Shown here: piece by piece, positions 1 to 12,081 of the stretch
How positions within the stretch are numbered: position 1 is the first letter of the stretch
How the letters are laid out: every line of letters starts with the position of its first letter
Source of the DNA: Symbiodinium natans
Lineage: Eukaryota; Sar; Dinophyceae; Suessiales; Symbiodiniaceae
Assembly (NCBI GenBank): GCA_905221605.1
Contig: CAJNDS010002701.1
Location: 484,501 to 548,500 of the forward strand
DNA length: 64,000 nt
Direction: 5' to 3'
Notes under the pieces: generated by a model
Seen by the model: only the letters and a program-made list of their open reading frames with translations
Database searches by the model: none
What the model was told of the DNA's origin: nothing
Position numbers and translations under genes: made by a program

Positions 1-80
1 TCTCGTCCGCTTCCATTGTTTTTGGCCGTCACGGTCTCGTCCGCTTCTTTTGTTTTTTGGCCGTCTCGGTTTCGTCCCCC
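1..80. repeat. ~35-bp tandem repeat, two full copies plus a partial third
   Basis: Two successive copies of a unit of about 35 bp run from the window edge, each built around GTCTCGTCCGCTTC and TTTTTGGCCGTC. A partial third copy starts TTTCGTCC. The array probably continues to the left of the window. It resembles in style the degenerate ~41-bp array at 37.2-37.4 kb, which also carries CTTTTGGACGTC-like segments. Confidence 0.7.
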
Positions 81-3000
81 CAAGCCGAAAACGTGACAAG
101 TTGTTGTGACCCTGAAGCCCGAAACCCCAACCCCCCCAAAGCCTACAAACCCGATGAATCCCAAGACCATTGGCTTGGTGATTGTGTGTAGTCAGTGTAG
201 TCGACATTGCTAAATACCTGAGATCCAGGCCTGGCGCTGGGAGAGTGCATCGCCTCGGGGCTACAGCGTGGCCTGGCGGAGGCAGCCGAAGGGGGCCAAT
301 GTAGTTGTTGGGGAGGGATTGTAAAGTGGCCTTCAGGGGAGTTTCAGGGGCTGGTTTCGGAAGGAAAGTTGGTTGTTGGTCATCCGTGGGGTGCACAAGC
401 GGGGGCGGTCGAGTTCAAGGTTCTCCTTGAATACTCGCCCTTTTGTGTCGTTGGAGCCAGTACATTCCTCATAAGTTTGGAATCTTAGAAAGTTCTTCCG
501 TGCTTGATAGGCGTCTTGCTCTGAGAAGCTTGCTCTCGAGCAGCGGCTTGTTCACGATCGTTTCGGGTCGAGGCCCCAAGCCAGAATTTGTCGCCTGTAG
601 TCGACTCTTAGTCTTTCAAGCTGACCCAGAACCCAAACCCCACAGCAGCACTATGATTTGAACTGCCGAAGCTAAGAGAGGTGCCTGAGTGAAAGTTTCC
701 GTGGGTGGATTGGGAGTTTGCGCAAGGCCGACGAGTGCGTCCTCAAGCGGATTGAGGCTGCCTTGTTTTGGAAGCCAAAGTGATTTAACAAGAGCTTTTT
801 GTTGTGAGCTATAATGGCGTGAATGGTCTGACGTTATAAGCCTTCTTTTGGGTTTGTGATGCTGATCACATATGCTTAGGGTTTTGCTTCCTCCACAGAA
901 AGCATTCCATTCCAAGTTGACATGAAAAAGAAGCTTGAAATCAAGTAGAATCAGACATGCGTAGCTTTGACACGAGCTTCTGCCATGCCTCATTCCTTAC
1001 TTGCCAACACGTCCAATGAGACTATGTCATAAGTGCGAGCCACGAAAACTATAGCCTGATTGCAGCCTTACAACAACAGCTTTCTTTTGGGTGGGTTAAG
1101 TGGTCTACGCTATAGAGGAAGAATCTTCATGGACTAGTAAACTGCTTTGCGCTCTAATTGAAATGGATATCCCAACACCACTGCCTTCAAGCATGTTGCC
1201 CTGTGCCCCGACATCCCCTGGCGTTGCTTCTACACAAGAAGCCGCAGCTTGTGAGATGTTTAGGACACTTCTTGATTCAACGTGTTGAAACGAATGCTCT
1301 GCCTATCTGCACCATGGCCCATGGCGCACAAGTAATGAGCTACAGTCCGGAAGAGTCGTGGTGCCAGGCCAGCCTGGCGCAGTTTGCGACCTCTTCGGAC
1401 TTCCCCCCAGCAGTACGTGAGAGCCTGCCAGCCTGCTGGCTTAGATCCAAAAAGCAAGCTTTGTGATCTGGACTTCAGGGATCAGGGTTGAGGCAGACGC
1501 TGGGGGCTTCGGTGCCTGCTCAGACTGCTAGAGCTTTTATGTTACAAGTGTTGCATATATCACCCTGAAAGCTGCACCCGTCCCAGTGCTGTTGTTCATG
1601 CACATGCAGTTTTTGAGGGCCGGAAGTCATTCAAGCCCCTGCCGATTCAAAACTCAATGAGGACTGGGCAGACCTGAAAAGCCACGTTGTTGGCGCTGGA
1701 CTTCAGGTGTCTTGGCCATATAGGCCGGCTTGAGCAGTGAATGGCTTACTTAGTCGTCAGTGCACCTTCTTTCAATGCAATGTTTTCTTGCCAAAAATGG
1801 GTGCAATGATTGTTGATAATGCCTGCTCCCCCACGACGGCACATTTGTTTGGTCGTTTCGAGCGCGAACTTGTTTGGACTTGGGTTTGCGGCTCATGGTG
1901 GCATGTCGTTCTGAGCTTTTCTTCCCTTGCTTGACTCGCAGAACTCCTCCTCACACGCCACATGCAACGTGTCCTGAACCTTGAGGAATAAGACTCACCA
2001 GAAGTCAGGGTTTTTCCTGCACGGCACAATCTGTTTCCAGTTCGGGTTCCGAGCCCTTCTCCGAAATTTACAGGACCTGCTGTAGGCCCGTGGGGCAATC
2101 ACCTGAAAAAAGTCGTCATCAGCCATGCCACACAGCTGGTATTGTGGCAGCGTCGTCCTCCAATCAAATGCCAAGCTTCCGCGAACATGCGTCTATGGTA
2201 AGGCCAACAATAGGCCAATGACCCTGCCATCTTTTTAGAAGGTCTAAATCCGGTTTGGTTTATTTCGCGCAATCCGAGGATCGCACGTTTGCTGCAATGG
2301 CCGCAGCGGGCCCGCGACCGGACGCTGCACAGGCCGCTACCCTTGGGTCGTCATAGGTGGATGAAGATCTGAAGAATCCCATCGAGTCCAGAATCTGAAC
2401 TTCCGGCGGCTAGCTGCGGGGCTGAAATGATCAGGGTCTCAGGCCAGGCCCAGCGCCTTGATCTCCAATGCCTGCGTGGATTAATTTTGAGGTATTAGGG
2501 TTGCGAGGACTGAGGAAGTACAACCAGCAAGCGAGCAAACGAATTCCAAGTGCGCTCTCCTTCGTTGTGGATGTCACCACCCATAATTCGATCGGCTGAG
2601 TTTACAGCTCCGACCCTCCCTGAAAGCCACAGGAGAAGGATGCAAAGACGTACCTTGTCTGGTCATGTGGTCTGACATTCTCATGGTTTTTTGCCTTTGG
2701 GCTGAAGGGCGTGGAATTCTCAAACCACGACAAAGCAGCATTCACCTCTCGTTTCACGTGCGACATTCACAACATTGTACCCAAAGGCCGAACAGCCCAA
2801 GACCAATAATTTGGGTATAGCAGCTTAGCAGTATACCTGCCAAGCAGCTACAGTCGATCGGGAGCTTCATATCAATCTTATCAATCCACGAGCCCAGGTC
2901 CGCACAGGCAGAAGCTGCCGCCTTCGACTTTGGTGCCTTTGATGTAAACCTGCAACTGTTACAAAGCTCAGGGATGGAGTGCACGTGGAGGGTAGGGGGC

Positions 3001-3411
3001 AGGCTTCATGGGAATTCACGGGAGTCGGCTTTCTTTCTTCTGTGTTGCAGTTCATTCCAGACACGAAGAATCTGGACAGCCGCCGCTGTGGCTTTCTCTT
3101 CATTTGAAGGGGGCTGCTCTTGTACGCTGCGTTGACGCTTGACACAGGGCTTGGAGAGCACCCCGTGCACAACCGTGTACACCATTTTATAGTAGGAAGC
3201 AATCTGAGTTCCTCGCTCCGTCTCACGAGTGTATGCTTCAGCAGCTGGAAGCCTTCGACCCCGCAAGCCGAAGCCTCAAATCCAAGAGCGCAGGAACCCT
3301 GAAACACTTTGAAACCCCGCTTTCAGAAGCCAGCACAATATAGTATAAGTTATGCACGCACAGCCCTTTTCTACCGTGGCATAATTGCGGAAGCGAGCGT
3401 TGTAAGCAAAG
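81..3411. other. Stretch with no recognisable gene
   Basis: I read all frames and found no peptide I could assign to a family. A short open + strand stretch near 1100-1285 has mildly protein-like composition but no recognisable motif and no clear splice boundary. The region is read as intergenic DNA or introns of the downstream + strand gene. Confidence 0.5.
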
Positions 3412-3528
3412 ACGGTTCGGAAAGGCGGCGAGACCCCTGAGGGTCTCGCGGCCGCGGCAGCGCTGGAGCAGCAAGCGCAGGACGCTTCCCACCCTTTCCG
3501 TTTTTTGCACGTTGTTTCCGGCTGCTGA
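3412..3528 (+). CDS. Weak candidate exon, alanine/glutamine-rich
   Basis: An open + strand frame with a GC-rich, alanine- and glutamine-rich peptide (core GLAAAAALEQQAQDA), ending at TGA. It lies about 250 bp upstream of the first clear Sel1 exon and on the same strand, so it could be an early exon of that gene. There is no family motif, and the composition alone could arise by chance. Confidence 0.25.
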   Translation, partial: TVRKGGETPEGLAAAAALEQQAQDASHPFRFLHVVSGC

Positions 3529-3765
3529 AGTCTGGGAGAATGAGAAGACTTTCAGACGGGCGTTTCTGGAGTTATGTCATTTGGGTCTTGACTTGAATGA
3601 CTTGAATTGAACCAAGATTCTGGAAGTCTGTGGTACTTCTTGCACGCTAGCGTTGCTGATCGTTCCTGTACGGTTGTGTGGCTACTGCATTGTAGCCCAA
3701 GTGCAACGTCGCGATTTAGTGATGTGAATGCATCGGGTTCATGTCAGCATTGTGACCGCCGTCAG

Positions 3766-3798
3766 GCAGGTAACGCGGAGGCTCAATTCCAGCTTGGC
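3766..3798 (+). CDS. Sel1 gene exon A
   Basis: Follows CAG and encodes AGNAEAQFQLG, the second helix of a Sel1 repeat. It can end at a GT donor directly after the LG codons (GTGTCC at 3799). Confidence 0.65.
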
Positions 3799-6593
3799 GT
3801 GTCCTGGCCACGTTCAGGATTTTAGATGCTTAAAGGGGGTTTGGGGACTTGGAACACGCTGTCCGAAGCTTTAAAGAGCTTGTAGAAATCCATGCAGGTT
3901 TCAGGTCCCATCTCCAGAGTTCATTTGGTTCTCTTATGGACTTCGAGGTGAATGAAGGGGCCTCTTGGTGGTATGTTTTGAGCCTCTGCACAGGACTGGG
4001 GGTCTCGGGTATGCATTAGGCTCTTGCTGCGGCAAGAGTGTGGACATGAGCTGATGAGGTGATGTACGTCACCGCCAATGGTGTTGCCAAGGCATTGCCG
4101 GGCTTTGGCTTTGGATTTCGGTGGCATGAGAAGCATGCAGCGTCAGGTCTATGACTCGATGACACTATGAGATCTGAAACTGCTCTGCTGACACAGCGGA
4201 TCACGAGTATAGCTCCCTCGCCTTTACTGCTGCACCCAGCACTGATTGCATGTCAGTGCTGCTAGGGCTTTATATTGTTCATATCTATATATACATATAG
4301 AGGCCGAGCCAAGACAGAGTGAGCAAGCCGTGCATCCTGGGTCAGATACGGAATCTTGGAGCCTCTGGACCTTGAACCCGTACCCTGCAAACCCTGAAGG
4401 ACATGAAGAAAGCGCTGAGATGGCTTCTCGCTGCAGCGGAGCAGGATCACCTAGAGGCCATGAACTGCCTCCAGGCTGCACACCGGAGCCAGGGAGTCTT
4501 TTGCCTCAATAAGATGCGGATGGGGCTATCTGGAAGCAACATAAGCAGTCCCAGGCGCAGCGACTATGCTGCGAAATGGTCTGGGCATTGAGATCAAGAA
4601 GGAGGCTGCCATTAAAGAAGAAGGGAGCCCGGGCATTGTGCAGGCATCACTTGCCTCGTCTGTTCGGTGGCGGCAAGCTAATCACCCCCCTGAAACCATC
4701 ACCCCCCCCCAGACCTATGCAGGAGGCGGCGCGATGGTTCGAGAAGGCCGGCAACCGAGGCCATGCTGAAGCGCAGTTCAACCTTGGGGAGATGTCGCCC
4801 TGTCGCAGCCAGAAAGTGAGCTTTGGAGATTTAGACATGAGTTGACGCATGTTGACGCACTGCGCAAGGAACACACTTGCTGTCTGCAATAAGGCTGTTT
4901 GACGCGGAGATCGCTCCGGATCAAGAGCGTGGAGTCCTTCTCTTTGAGCAGCTTGGCGGGAATGTATAGCCTCTGAGTTGTACTTATGTTCAATAGGCAG
5001 GTGAGATTGCGGAAGGGACGTGTGCTGTAGCCGTATGTGTTAACTGTCCTAGCATGTCCCAGCCCAAACTTGCCCAAGACACAATGACCAGCGCAGGTAG
5101 GGTGGAGGGCTGCAACGGGCAGGCTTAGCCGCGTACTAAAGAGCGCTGGCATCAAAGAACACAGTGCAATGGCATCAAAAAACAAAATGCAGGGCAATCG
5201 ACGTCGTATATGGTTCAGGAAAGCAGCGGCGGCTGACCTGGACTTCGCTCAATATCGGCGACTCGGCCGCATCGGTGTGATGAAAACTTGGACTTTGCGG
5301 TGCAGCCGGGTTCACGGATGCAGGATGTTGCGCGGCTTGTGATAAAGTCTGGCTCCACGCCCACTTCACTCCACTTTAGCAGGTCTGGGGTGGGTGTTGG
5401 ATAAGCATCTCCAGCAGAGTGTCTCTCGGTCGGTAGATTCAGTCGCATGCTCTTGCAGGCTCCGAGACAAAGCCTATAGCCGGTCTGGACTCCCAACACA
5501 TACCCATACAAGATCTTCCACGTCTTGAAGTAATTCCAGCCGATCGTGATTTCAGATATTCCATCTGTGATCATGGCGTGGTACTTCCCCATCTTGGCAT
5601 GCGGGTCCACTGAGGCTGGGCTATGCCCTGCGTCAGGGCTGTGGCTCTTCAGCCAGCATTGCAGTGGGTGTTCGTAAGGGTTGGGAGAACACGTTACCCT
5701 CGAAAGATGATCAGCCTTGCCGCCGTCCCTGCCTCGATATGACTGTGTGACGATGAGCCTTAAGCCTGTGTTCCTAGGCACGGAGATGGATGTCCCTCGG
5801 GGGACACAGTACATCGAGAAGGCTGCGAAGCAAGGATTGCCCCAAGCCCAGTACATGGTATCCAGGCAGCACCTGGTAAGTCGTCCGTCGAGTGGAGTGG
5901 AAGGTGGTTTTGGGCTCCTTTTGCGGGTGCAAAGAATGTGATTGCCTCAAGGATGTCCAGTACCCTGACTTGGAAAAACCCTCCGTTACCCGGCCTTAGC
6001 TCTCATTGCAGTCCATTCTGATGCAGCTCTATAGACCCAGGGTTTTCCCAACATAACTGCGCGCAACGTGCCCCCTGACACTGTAGATGGGCTCTTGCCT
6101 TTTCTGCGGTGACGGTGTGCAGCGAGACGTGAATCAGGCTGGGGAAGAACTGCCTGCAGAGTGTTGTTAGTGTTGGGGTCTCTCTTCGGGGTTAGATTCG
6201 TTGGAAACAATGCGCGCATTGCAGTGCAAAGTATAACACCCAAGTTGAGCGTGGCCGAGTTGTTTGGGTCGATGGTCCTCATACTGTATTCCTCCTGTTG
6301 GGGGGTAGGCCTGGGTTATGCCCCGAGAGGCAACGTTAGTCGAAAGTAGTTCGGTGGTTAAGCTCAGCATCTTAGAGCATAGAGGGTGAGCGGTGAGCTG
6401 GCTCAAACAGATGACCCCCCCCCCCCCCCCCGCCCCCCTCACATTTTGTGGAGCACCCAGCAACCATGTTCATCCATGAAGTTTGGATACAGGTCCGACA
6501 AACCCCCAAATCACGCAAGACAGGCTGCAGAGCGGTTTCGCCAAGCCGCAGAGCAGGACCATGGAATGGCGCAGTATAGCTTGGGCGTGCCCT
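3766..6593 (+). CDS. Sel1-repeat (SLR/TPR-like) protein gene, multi-exon, partial
   Basis: At least six short exons encode pieces of Sel1-like repeats, the ~36-residue helix-turn-helix repeat that forms scaffolding solenoids for protein-protein contacts. The diagnostic pattern A-A-E-x-G-x-x-x-A-Q-x-x-L-G appears in blocks such as AGNAEAQFQLG, RWLLAAAEQDHLEAM, RWFEKAGNRGHAEAQFNLG, YIEKAAKQGLPQAQYM and RFRQAAEQDHGMAQYSLG. The linking half-repeat with N-G-x-G-I is seen in MLRNGLGIEI. All are on the + strand in a plausible order, each preceded by AG. Exon ends are uncertain, and exons between 4.8 and 5.8 kb may be missing. I see neither the initiator methionine nor the true stop. Sel1 proteins are very abundant in dinoflagellates. 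The partner and process cannot be told from this sequence. Confidence 0.8.
4399..4475 (+). CDS. Sel1 gene exon B
   Basis: Starts after AAG with GACATGAAGAAAGCG and encodes DMKKALRWLLAAAEQDHLEA, a nearly complete Sel1 repeat with the usual D-x-x-x-A-x-x-W-x-x-x-A-A-E-x-x-H pattern. The 3' end is uncertain; the frame stays open past the motif. Confidence 0.75.
4557..4603 (+). CDS. Sel1 gene exon C (inter-repeat linker)
   Basis: After CAG, the frame reads GAATMLRNGLGIEIKKE, matching the L-G-x-M-x-x-x-G-x-G-I/V linker that joins two Sel1 repeats. If it ends at AAGGAG with a GC donor, it joins directly to exon D, giving a regular repeat. Confidence 0.65.
4723..4797 (+). CDS. Sel1 gene exon D
   Basis: Starts at AG|GAGGCGGCG and encodes EAARWFEKAGNRGHAEAQFN followed by LGEM. 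This is the best-conserved Sel1 repeat in the window. The frame then runs into non-repeat sequence, so a donor near 4797 is likely. Confidence 0.8.
4798..5778 (+). other. Long intron of the Sel1 gene
   Basis: No Sel1-like or other recognisable peptide between exons D and E. By repeat logic, D ends LGEM and E begins within a linker, so they could be adjacent exons, which makes this a single intron of about 1 kb. Confidence 0.5.
5779..5865 (+). CDS. Sel1 gene exon E
   Basis: Follows TTCCTAG and encodes GTEMDVPRGTQYIEKAAKQG then LPQAQYMV. This covers the end of a linker (T-E-M-D-V-P-R-G) and a complete Sel1 helix pair. Confidence 0.75.
6415..6431. repeat. Poly-C tract
   Basis: Seventeen consecutive C, then a G and six more C, inside the presumed intron between Sel1 exons E and F. 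Confidence 0.95.
6524..6593 (+). CDS. Sel1 gene exon F
   Basis: Follows GACAG and encodes AERFRQAAEQDHGMAQYSLG, a clear Sel1 repeat. A GT donor (GTGCCC) immediately follows the LG codons as in exon A; the same frame otherwise hits a stop two codons later. Confidence 0.75.
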
Positions 6594-6667
6594 AGCTGCA
6601 GGATGAAGAGCATGTTTCGTCATGATATCTACACTTGCCTCTCCCTCAGTCTCCGCTCTCTCTCCCT

Positions 6668-6692
6668 CTGTCTCTCTCTCTCTCTCTCTCTA
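6668..6692. repeat. (CT)n microsatellite
   Basis: An uninterrupted CT/TC run within a wider pyrimidine-rich stretch (about 6640-6720), just downstream of Sel1 exon F. Confidence 0.9.
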
Positions 6693-6699
6693 CCTCACC

Positions 6700-8860
6700 C
6701 TCTCCTTACCTTTCTCCGGGTTGTGCTTTGGGGTAAGTTTTAATTTCCTTTCTTTCCTTGTAAATGGTTTAGAGCGCAACTCAGTTCTTTATTTCTTCGT
6801 ATCCCTTTTTATATTTCCGTTTCTCAACCACTCTATCTCTCTCAACACTACCACAAACGAACTTTGAAAATAAGTAGTGCAGTGTTTTGCAAACATTTGG
6901 GAGGTCGACCTGTTTGGCTGGACCCGGGCGATTGATTGTTTCTAGCCCCACCTCCAAAGTCAGCTTCACTTCGAGGTTATGTACGAGCTGGGCGAGGGCG
7001 CGACTTATCAGCACCACAGTCGTTCAAGCTAAGGACGCGCAGGGCAGAAACTTCATACTTGTTCTCGTCATCAGATCGATGTATGCTCACATGTTGGCGT
7101 CTTCACACGTCTTCTTTGGCAAACCAAGAACCCAACTCATTTGCCTCAGCATAAAACCTTGACAGGGAAGCCCCGGGGCCCCAGACCTCTTAGGCTTGAC
7201 AGCACAAGGACTTCGAAACACCAACGACTTGTGATGATGCTCATAATGCTGTTTAGAGTCCTACCGCTTCAGGGATGATCAGTTTAGAGACTCACAAGAG
7301 TGCATGTGCATGTGCGTGCGCACGCGGTGCGCCAATAGGTATATCTGCCCACACCGTAGCTTACTCAGGCGAGCCTGTGAGCCTGAGTCCACAAGCAGGG
7401 AGAGCACTCTGCAAACCAGCTAAGTCCGATGTATGTCTTCAGGACATGCTCTAAGAAGGCATGCCAGGCTCCTTCATTTGAAAACATGTCCGGCGCATAC
7501 GTCTCCGGCGGCATCGCCCTTGCTGCAGGCAAAACCCTGTTCTTCGCAAGTACGCACGAGATGGGCACATGGCATGCACATGGCGCTTTGCCCGGCAAGC
7601 CTACAAACAGACTGTCGAGCCTAGGTGCCTCAGAATGACGCTCAGGCGCAGCGACTGGCACGCAATTGCTGTTCAATATATCAGGGTTGGTTCCTTGCAA
7701 TGCGGAGTGGAAATGGCGAAGCTAACCCTTCTTGGCGGTTGAGGATGGTTGAGGTACAAGGCATGTTGAGGCGTGTATGCAAAGAGATGTGGTTGTGCGT
7801 TTAGGCGTTTAGTTGTTCTCAGGCCCAAACCCTGAACCTGCTGGCTTGCCTGAGTGATGAAAGGGAGGAAAAGCAACTCTAACCTAAGTCTTCTGATCAA
7901 GCCCTAACTCAGGATTTTTTCAAGCACAGCTTCCCTTACCAGAGTCTTATGGAGATGTTGAACCAGAGAATGCCGTTAGCTCCAATGGCCATACCTTGAA
8001 CCCTTGGCCACCCGAGTGTCAGCGCCGAAACACCCACTGACCCACAGGGGTGCGGCCCACGGGGGCGCAACGATTTATACATTGCAATCCATGAGTTAGT
8101 CGTCGCAAGTTATCCAAATGGAAGCCACACGAAGCCACACAGTAAAAATCTACTTGTAACTTGCATTACCGAAGACCAAGGCATTGGTTCCGCCTGGCTG
8201 CAGCGCAGGGCCTCTTAGAGGCTCGTGCGCGCGTCCGTGGGCAAGGCCGTACCACGCACCACTTCAGGGGTTTTGGAGTTGAGTTGAGGGCTTTTGGTAG
8301 AGTCACCATCGCTGTCAGTAAGGTTTAGGAGTTTGGAGGCCGTAGGGCTTCAGTCCTAAAGCCACCCGAAGCCCTGAGCCCCAACCAGGCACCATCCCCG
8401 CAACGCCTCGTGCCTTCGAAAGTTTCACAAACAATTCTGATCAGAGAAATGCTGACATGTCACATCAAAGAGGTACTTCTCAAAACTATTGACCCTTTCT
8501 GCGGTCTTGGTTGGTAAGTGTAGGAGGAATTGAGGAGGACATGGCTTTGGAGATTTGCTCATGAAACGTAGCTACAGTCCATGTCATACAGCCTGGTGAG
8601 GTTTGTTGGCTCCACCGGCAGCTCCGTGAGGAAAGTGGACTACTGTAACTTCGGCTGCAGGATTGGCGATTTTGCGTCGAAATGCCCTGCTTGGACAGCG
8701 AGGAAAATGATATAGGGCCCTTGGAACCGGCACTGAATTCCGATTTTGCGCCACCTTCATATGCAGTGGTAGGCTGGTTCGGTCACAGCCAAGCTGCACC
8801 TAAGCATAACTGCCATCTCCAAACCCGTTCCAACCTGCAGCGTAGCCAGTATAGGGCCCT
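6700..8860. other. Stretch with no recognisable gene
   Basis: No family-level peptide seen on either strand. Short open frames near 7430-7640 on both strands have no motif. Read as intron or intergenic DNA downstream of the last visible Sel1 exon. Confidence 0.5.
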
Positions 8861-8864
8861 TTGT

Positions 8865-8887
8865 CTCTCTCTCTCTCTCTCTCTTTT

Positions 8888-8948
<61 letters not shown>

Positions 8949-8965
8949 CTCCCTCTCCCTCTCTA
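8865..8965. repeat. (CT)n microsatellite, ~100 bp
   Basis: Interrupted CT dinucleotide array with a TTTTT break, a few GT/GC variants and a CCCTCT tail. It creates spurious Ser-Leu and Glu-Arg ORFs in several frames. Confidence 0.95.
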
Positions 8966-8969
8966 CTTT

Positions 8970-11400
8970 CAGTGTTCAATCCAACGCCCATGCTCCAAGC
9001 TGAGAAAGCTTCAGACAGGCCGACACAAACTGCGAGCACTTGCATCACAGCCCCTGAGTCAACCTGTCCAGTGAGAGTCACACGCTGTCGTTGCTGACTT
9101 GGTTCAAAGCGTCACTTCATACACGACTACCAACGCACTCTTTGGATTAATGGGGTGTCTGTGGTGAGTCGAGCCCATGAAATCTTAGTACCAACATGTC
9201 AAACCCCACCAGTTCGTACCTCGTGCTGTGCAGGTTTCCCTTTGGGCCAGCGGCAGCTTGCTTGAGTCTTGAGTAGCCTCTTTGTGCCTTTGGGGCGCAG
9301 GTTGGCCGAAGCCATCTTACGCTGTCGCTCTCAGCATCATAATTTATAATTGAGTAGTCGTCAGTAGTCATGATGGCGGCCCTCGTTGAGCTGAGAGCCA
9401 GCCAGTTCTTCATGATTCTTTATGTCGACCTTTGGCTTGCAGATCTTCGCCGTAGCTCGCAGTCAGGGGGGGCCCATCATCTCCTCAGCCAAGCATGCAA
9501 AAGCCTTTGAAGTTCCGCAACGTCCCTTCAAGTATGGTGTTTTCGGCCAAGGCTAGCCTGGCCACGTGGGCACAGGTGTAGGAGTTAGATACCTTTCCAG
9601 ACAGAAGCGGGGTCGGAGACTGGGTGTTTGCATGGTTTTGCTGTAAGCCGTTGAGCAACCTTCCCCATATTCCAAACCCTAGGCTTGGCGTTCGACAGTC
9701 AACCCTGGAAAACACTCGAATAATCCCACCCCGCTGGGCCCCGCATGCCACGCCACGTGGTGCGGGTCTTGCTGTTGCTGGACGTATCGACTGCGAAGAA
9801 AAAGTCCAGCCCCCGAGGCTCGCACGTGATGAGATGAAATCACGATACCTGCAGGTGTAGAGTCGGGCACGGGATGCTTGTTGCTTATTTTGCTCATTCT
9901 GGACAGCTGTAGCTGCTGTAGCTCGTTCTTGTATGACAGGCCAGGGCTGGATGTCCTCCGAGGTGTCTTCTGCAAAGTAATTAGCCTTCACCCAATGTCT
10001 CAGAACAAGAGTCGTTGTCCCGAGTCCCAAGTTACGCATCGCTTCGCGCCCAGGTGCCCAGCAAGAATGGCAGCGTTCAGGGTGCACTGGTCGAAGGCGC
10101 ATCTGTCCAAGTTAGTCCAGGTATGAACCGATCATGAGAGGCCCAGGGCAACCATGGGTCGGCTTAAAAGAGTGGAGGCTGACTTCGTGGTCCTTACATC
10201 CTTGGGTTCCTCACTTGATCCTTGAAGTCGAGAAGAGTATTCATCAGAGCAGCTTCTAAGTCCTAGAAGAACAGGAAGTGGTTCAAGTGCTGACTGGCAG
10301 CAGCGCAACATGCTCAAAGCATCTTTTGCGGGAGGCATGCTTGGTATTCCAGCGTATATGAGGTCTATGTAGCTGAGGCTTACCTCGATGTGCGAAAATG
10401 AGCAAATGAGCCTTCAACCTCGAGTCCTGGAACCCAAGAGACCACCTGCAGCCTTGCCCAGCCATCAGCGCATGTCTGAGGGTGCGGCAGCCACGAAGAC
10501 CTGTCACTGGCAGCACAGAGCCGGCCAGACGCCAAGTGCATGTTTGCGTACTTCGGTCCAGGGCTCATCTGATCTCATACGGCCTGCTCCAGTACACAGC
10601 CCAAACAAGTTCAACTTCAGCTTTTTGGTTAGGAGCTCATGAAATGCGTGCAACGCATGCAACATGACTCTTGTTGGGCTTGGCTTTGCTGATGCACGGA
10701 GCTTCAAAATCGAGACGACGTCCCCATATCACAAGGACCCTCCACTGGCCATGACCCCCGCCATGCAGGCCCAACCCCCTAAACTTAAGGAATGTTCCGC
10801 ACACCCACTGCAACTATCCCCAAGCCATGGGAAGCATTGATGCCGCAGCACCGAATTGCTTGAAGCCCGAAATACATGCCCAAGCCGTCTAGAATATCCA
10901 CAGAAATCTACGACTGTGTGAACTTAACCCAACTGGTGCCATGGACCGCGTCTGCTCCTAACAGCCTCGCAGGCACTTCACGTTTCGGAGGGCGAGGGGT
11001 TGAAAGCTGTATAAGCGAAATGGACTTGCGGGCTCGGGATCCGCAACATGTTTTGATTCAATGAATTGGTCTTGAAGCTGCCTTTAGCTTTAGCTTTAGC
11101 TGTTCGGGGTCCCCGGGTTACATGGACTTTTGGAGTTGGGGAAGGAGAGGGCCCGCGCTTCGAAGATCAAAACGTCACCTTCGAAGTTCCGAAACGTCGA
11201 ATCTCGTCAAATCTTGGCCATCAGGAGGTTCAGGGGGGATGTACAGGGAAGCGCAGTGCGGTGCGAATGGCATGTTAGGGGTGTGAATGTAGGGCAAAGC
11301 GCCGTTCAGTAAAGTTTAAGGCTCCTCAAACCAACACACAAACAGCCCAAACAGCCACAGGGGGCTAAGATGTCAAGATGGGGTACTGACTTGCATGTAC
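8970..11400. other. Stretch with no recognisable gene
   Basis: A 205-codon - strand frame at 9485-10102 and several opposed + frames are open, but none shows a family motif or protein-like periodicity. A small CTTTAG x3 repeat sits near 11086-11103. Confidence 0.45.
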
Positions 11401-11403
11401 CAA

Positions 11404-11580
11404 TAGTCCGTACACAGGTCAACCGTTTGGAATGCGCGCAGGGATCGTTCTGTCTCGCGAGGCTTGCCCACGTGGCCTGGGCCCACCTCGCAGATGAAAT
11501 TCGGAAAGCAGATCGAAGAGCAGCTGACCTGCAAAGGGAGCAGAAGATGCCTGCGTGGTTGCCCAAGCGCTGTATCCACG
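11404..11580 (+). CDS. Weak candidate exon upstream of the SPX-EXS gene
   Basis: After CACAG at 11415-11419 an open + frame encodes a helical, charged peptide including HLADEIRKADRRAADLQREQ. This has coiled-coil-like character and lies upstream of the possible SPX exon. The opposite strand is also open here, which weakens the case. No family assigned. Confidence 0.3.
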
Positions 11581-11587
11581 TGCCTTT

Positions 11588-11723
11588 CGTGACAAATACC
11601 AGTGTTTTTGGGCATGGTCGCGAAAGGCATGGAGACTTGTGGCAACGTATCTTGTTCCACGTCCTTGTCAAGTCTGTTGCAGAAAGAGGCGAAAACACTG
11701 TAAATACCAGTGTTTTAGGCATG
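11588..11723. repeat. Direct pair of an AAATACCAGTGTTTT element
   Basis: AAATACCAGTGTTTT followed by a GGCATG-type end occurs at about 11592-11615 and again at about 11702-11722, roughly 110 bp apart. A related form, AAATACCAGCGTTTT, is seen near 31114. The sharing is longer than expected by chance, and the element is otherwise unexplained. Confidence 0.6.
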
Positions 11724-12081
11724 CAATATGCATGACGTTATTATCCCCCCCCCCCCACCCTCTGCTGGGAGTTGCGGGGGGTTGACGCGTGCGATCTCGA
11801 CAGGATTCCACACAGGATTTGTCAGGCATTTTCTGGGCGGCCAAGGAGTTATGAAGCAGGAACATAAGCAGCATTCGGCATCATATTCCAAGGCTGTTAG
11901 TGTGGGCTTAGGATGGTTGAGAGCATGTGAAGGGTTCTGACATGCATCGATTCCAGAGTGTCCTGAAGGTATGAGCTGCCAGAGTGGAAAGGCCCTGCTG
12001 TCTCAAGCGTTGTTTGTTGTGTTTGAGATTTTCGTCCGAGACCATCCAAACTTATTATCAGATGCCCTTCGATGTCGACAG

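Noticed and set aside
8682-9097. Ser-Leu and Glu-Arg ORFs
   Set aside because: Created by the CT microsatellite.
9485-10102. 205-codon - strand ORF
   Set aside because: No motif, poor composition, opposed by open + frames, and opposite to the + strand block. Could not be supported.
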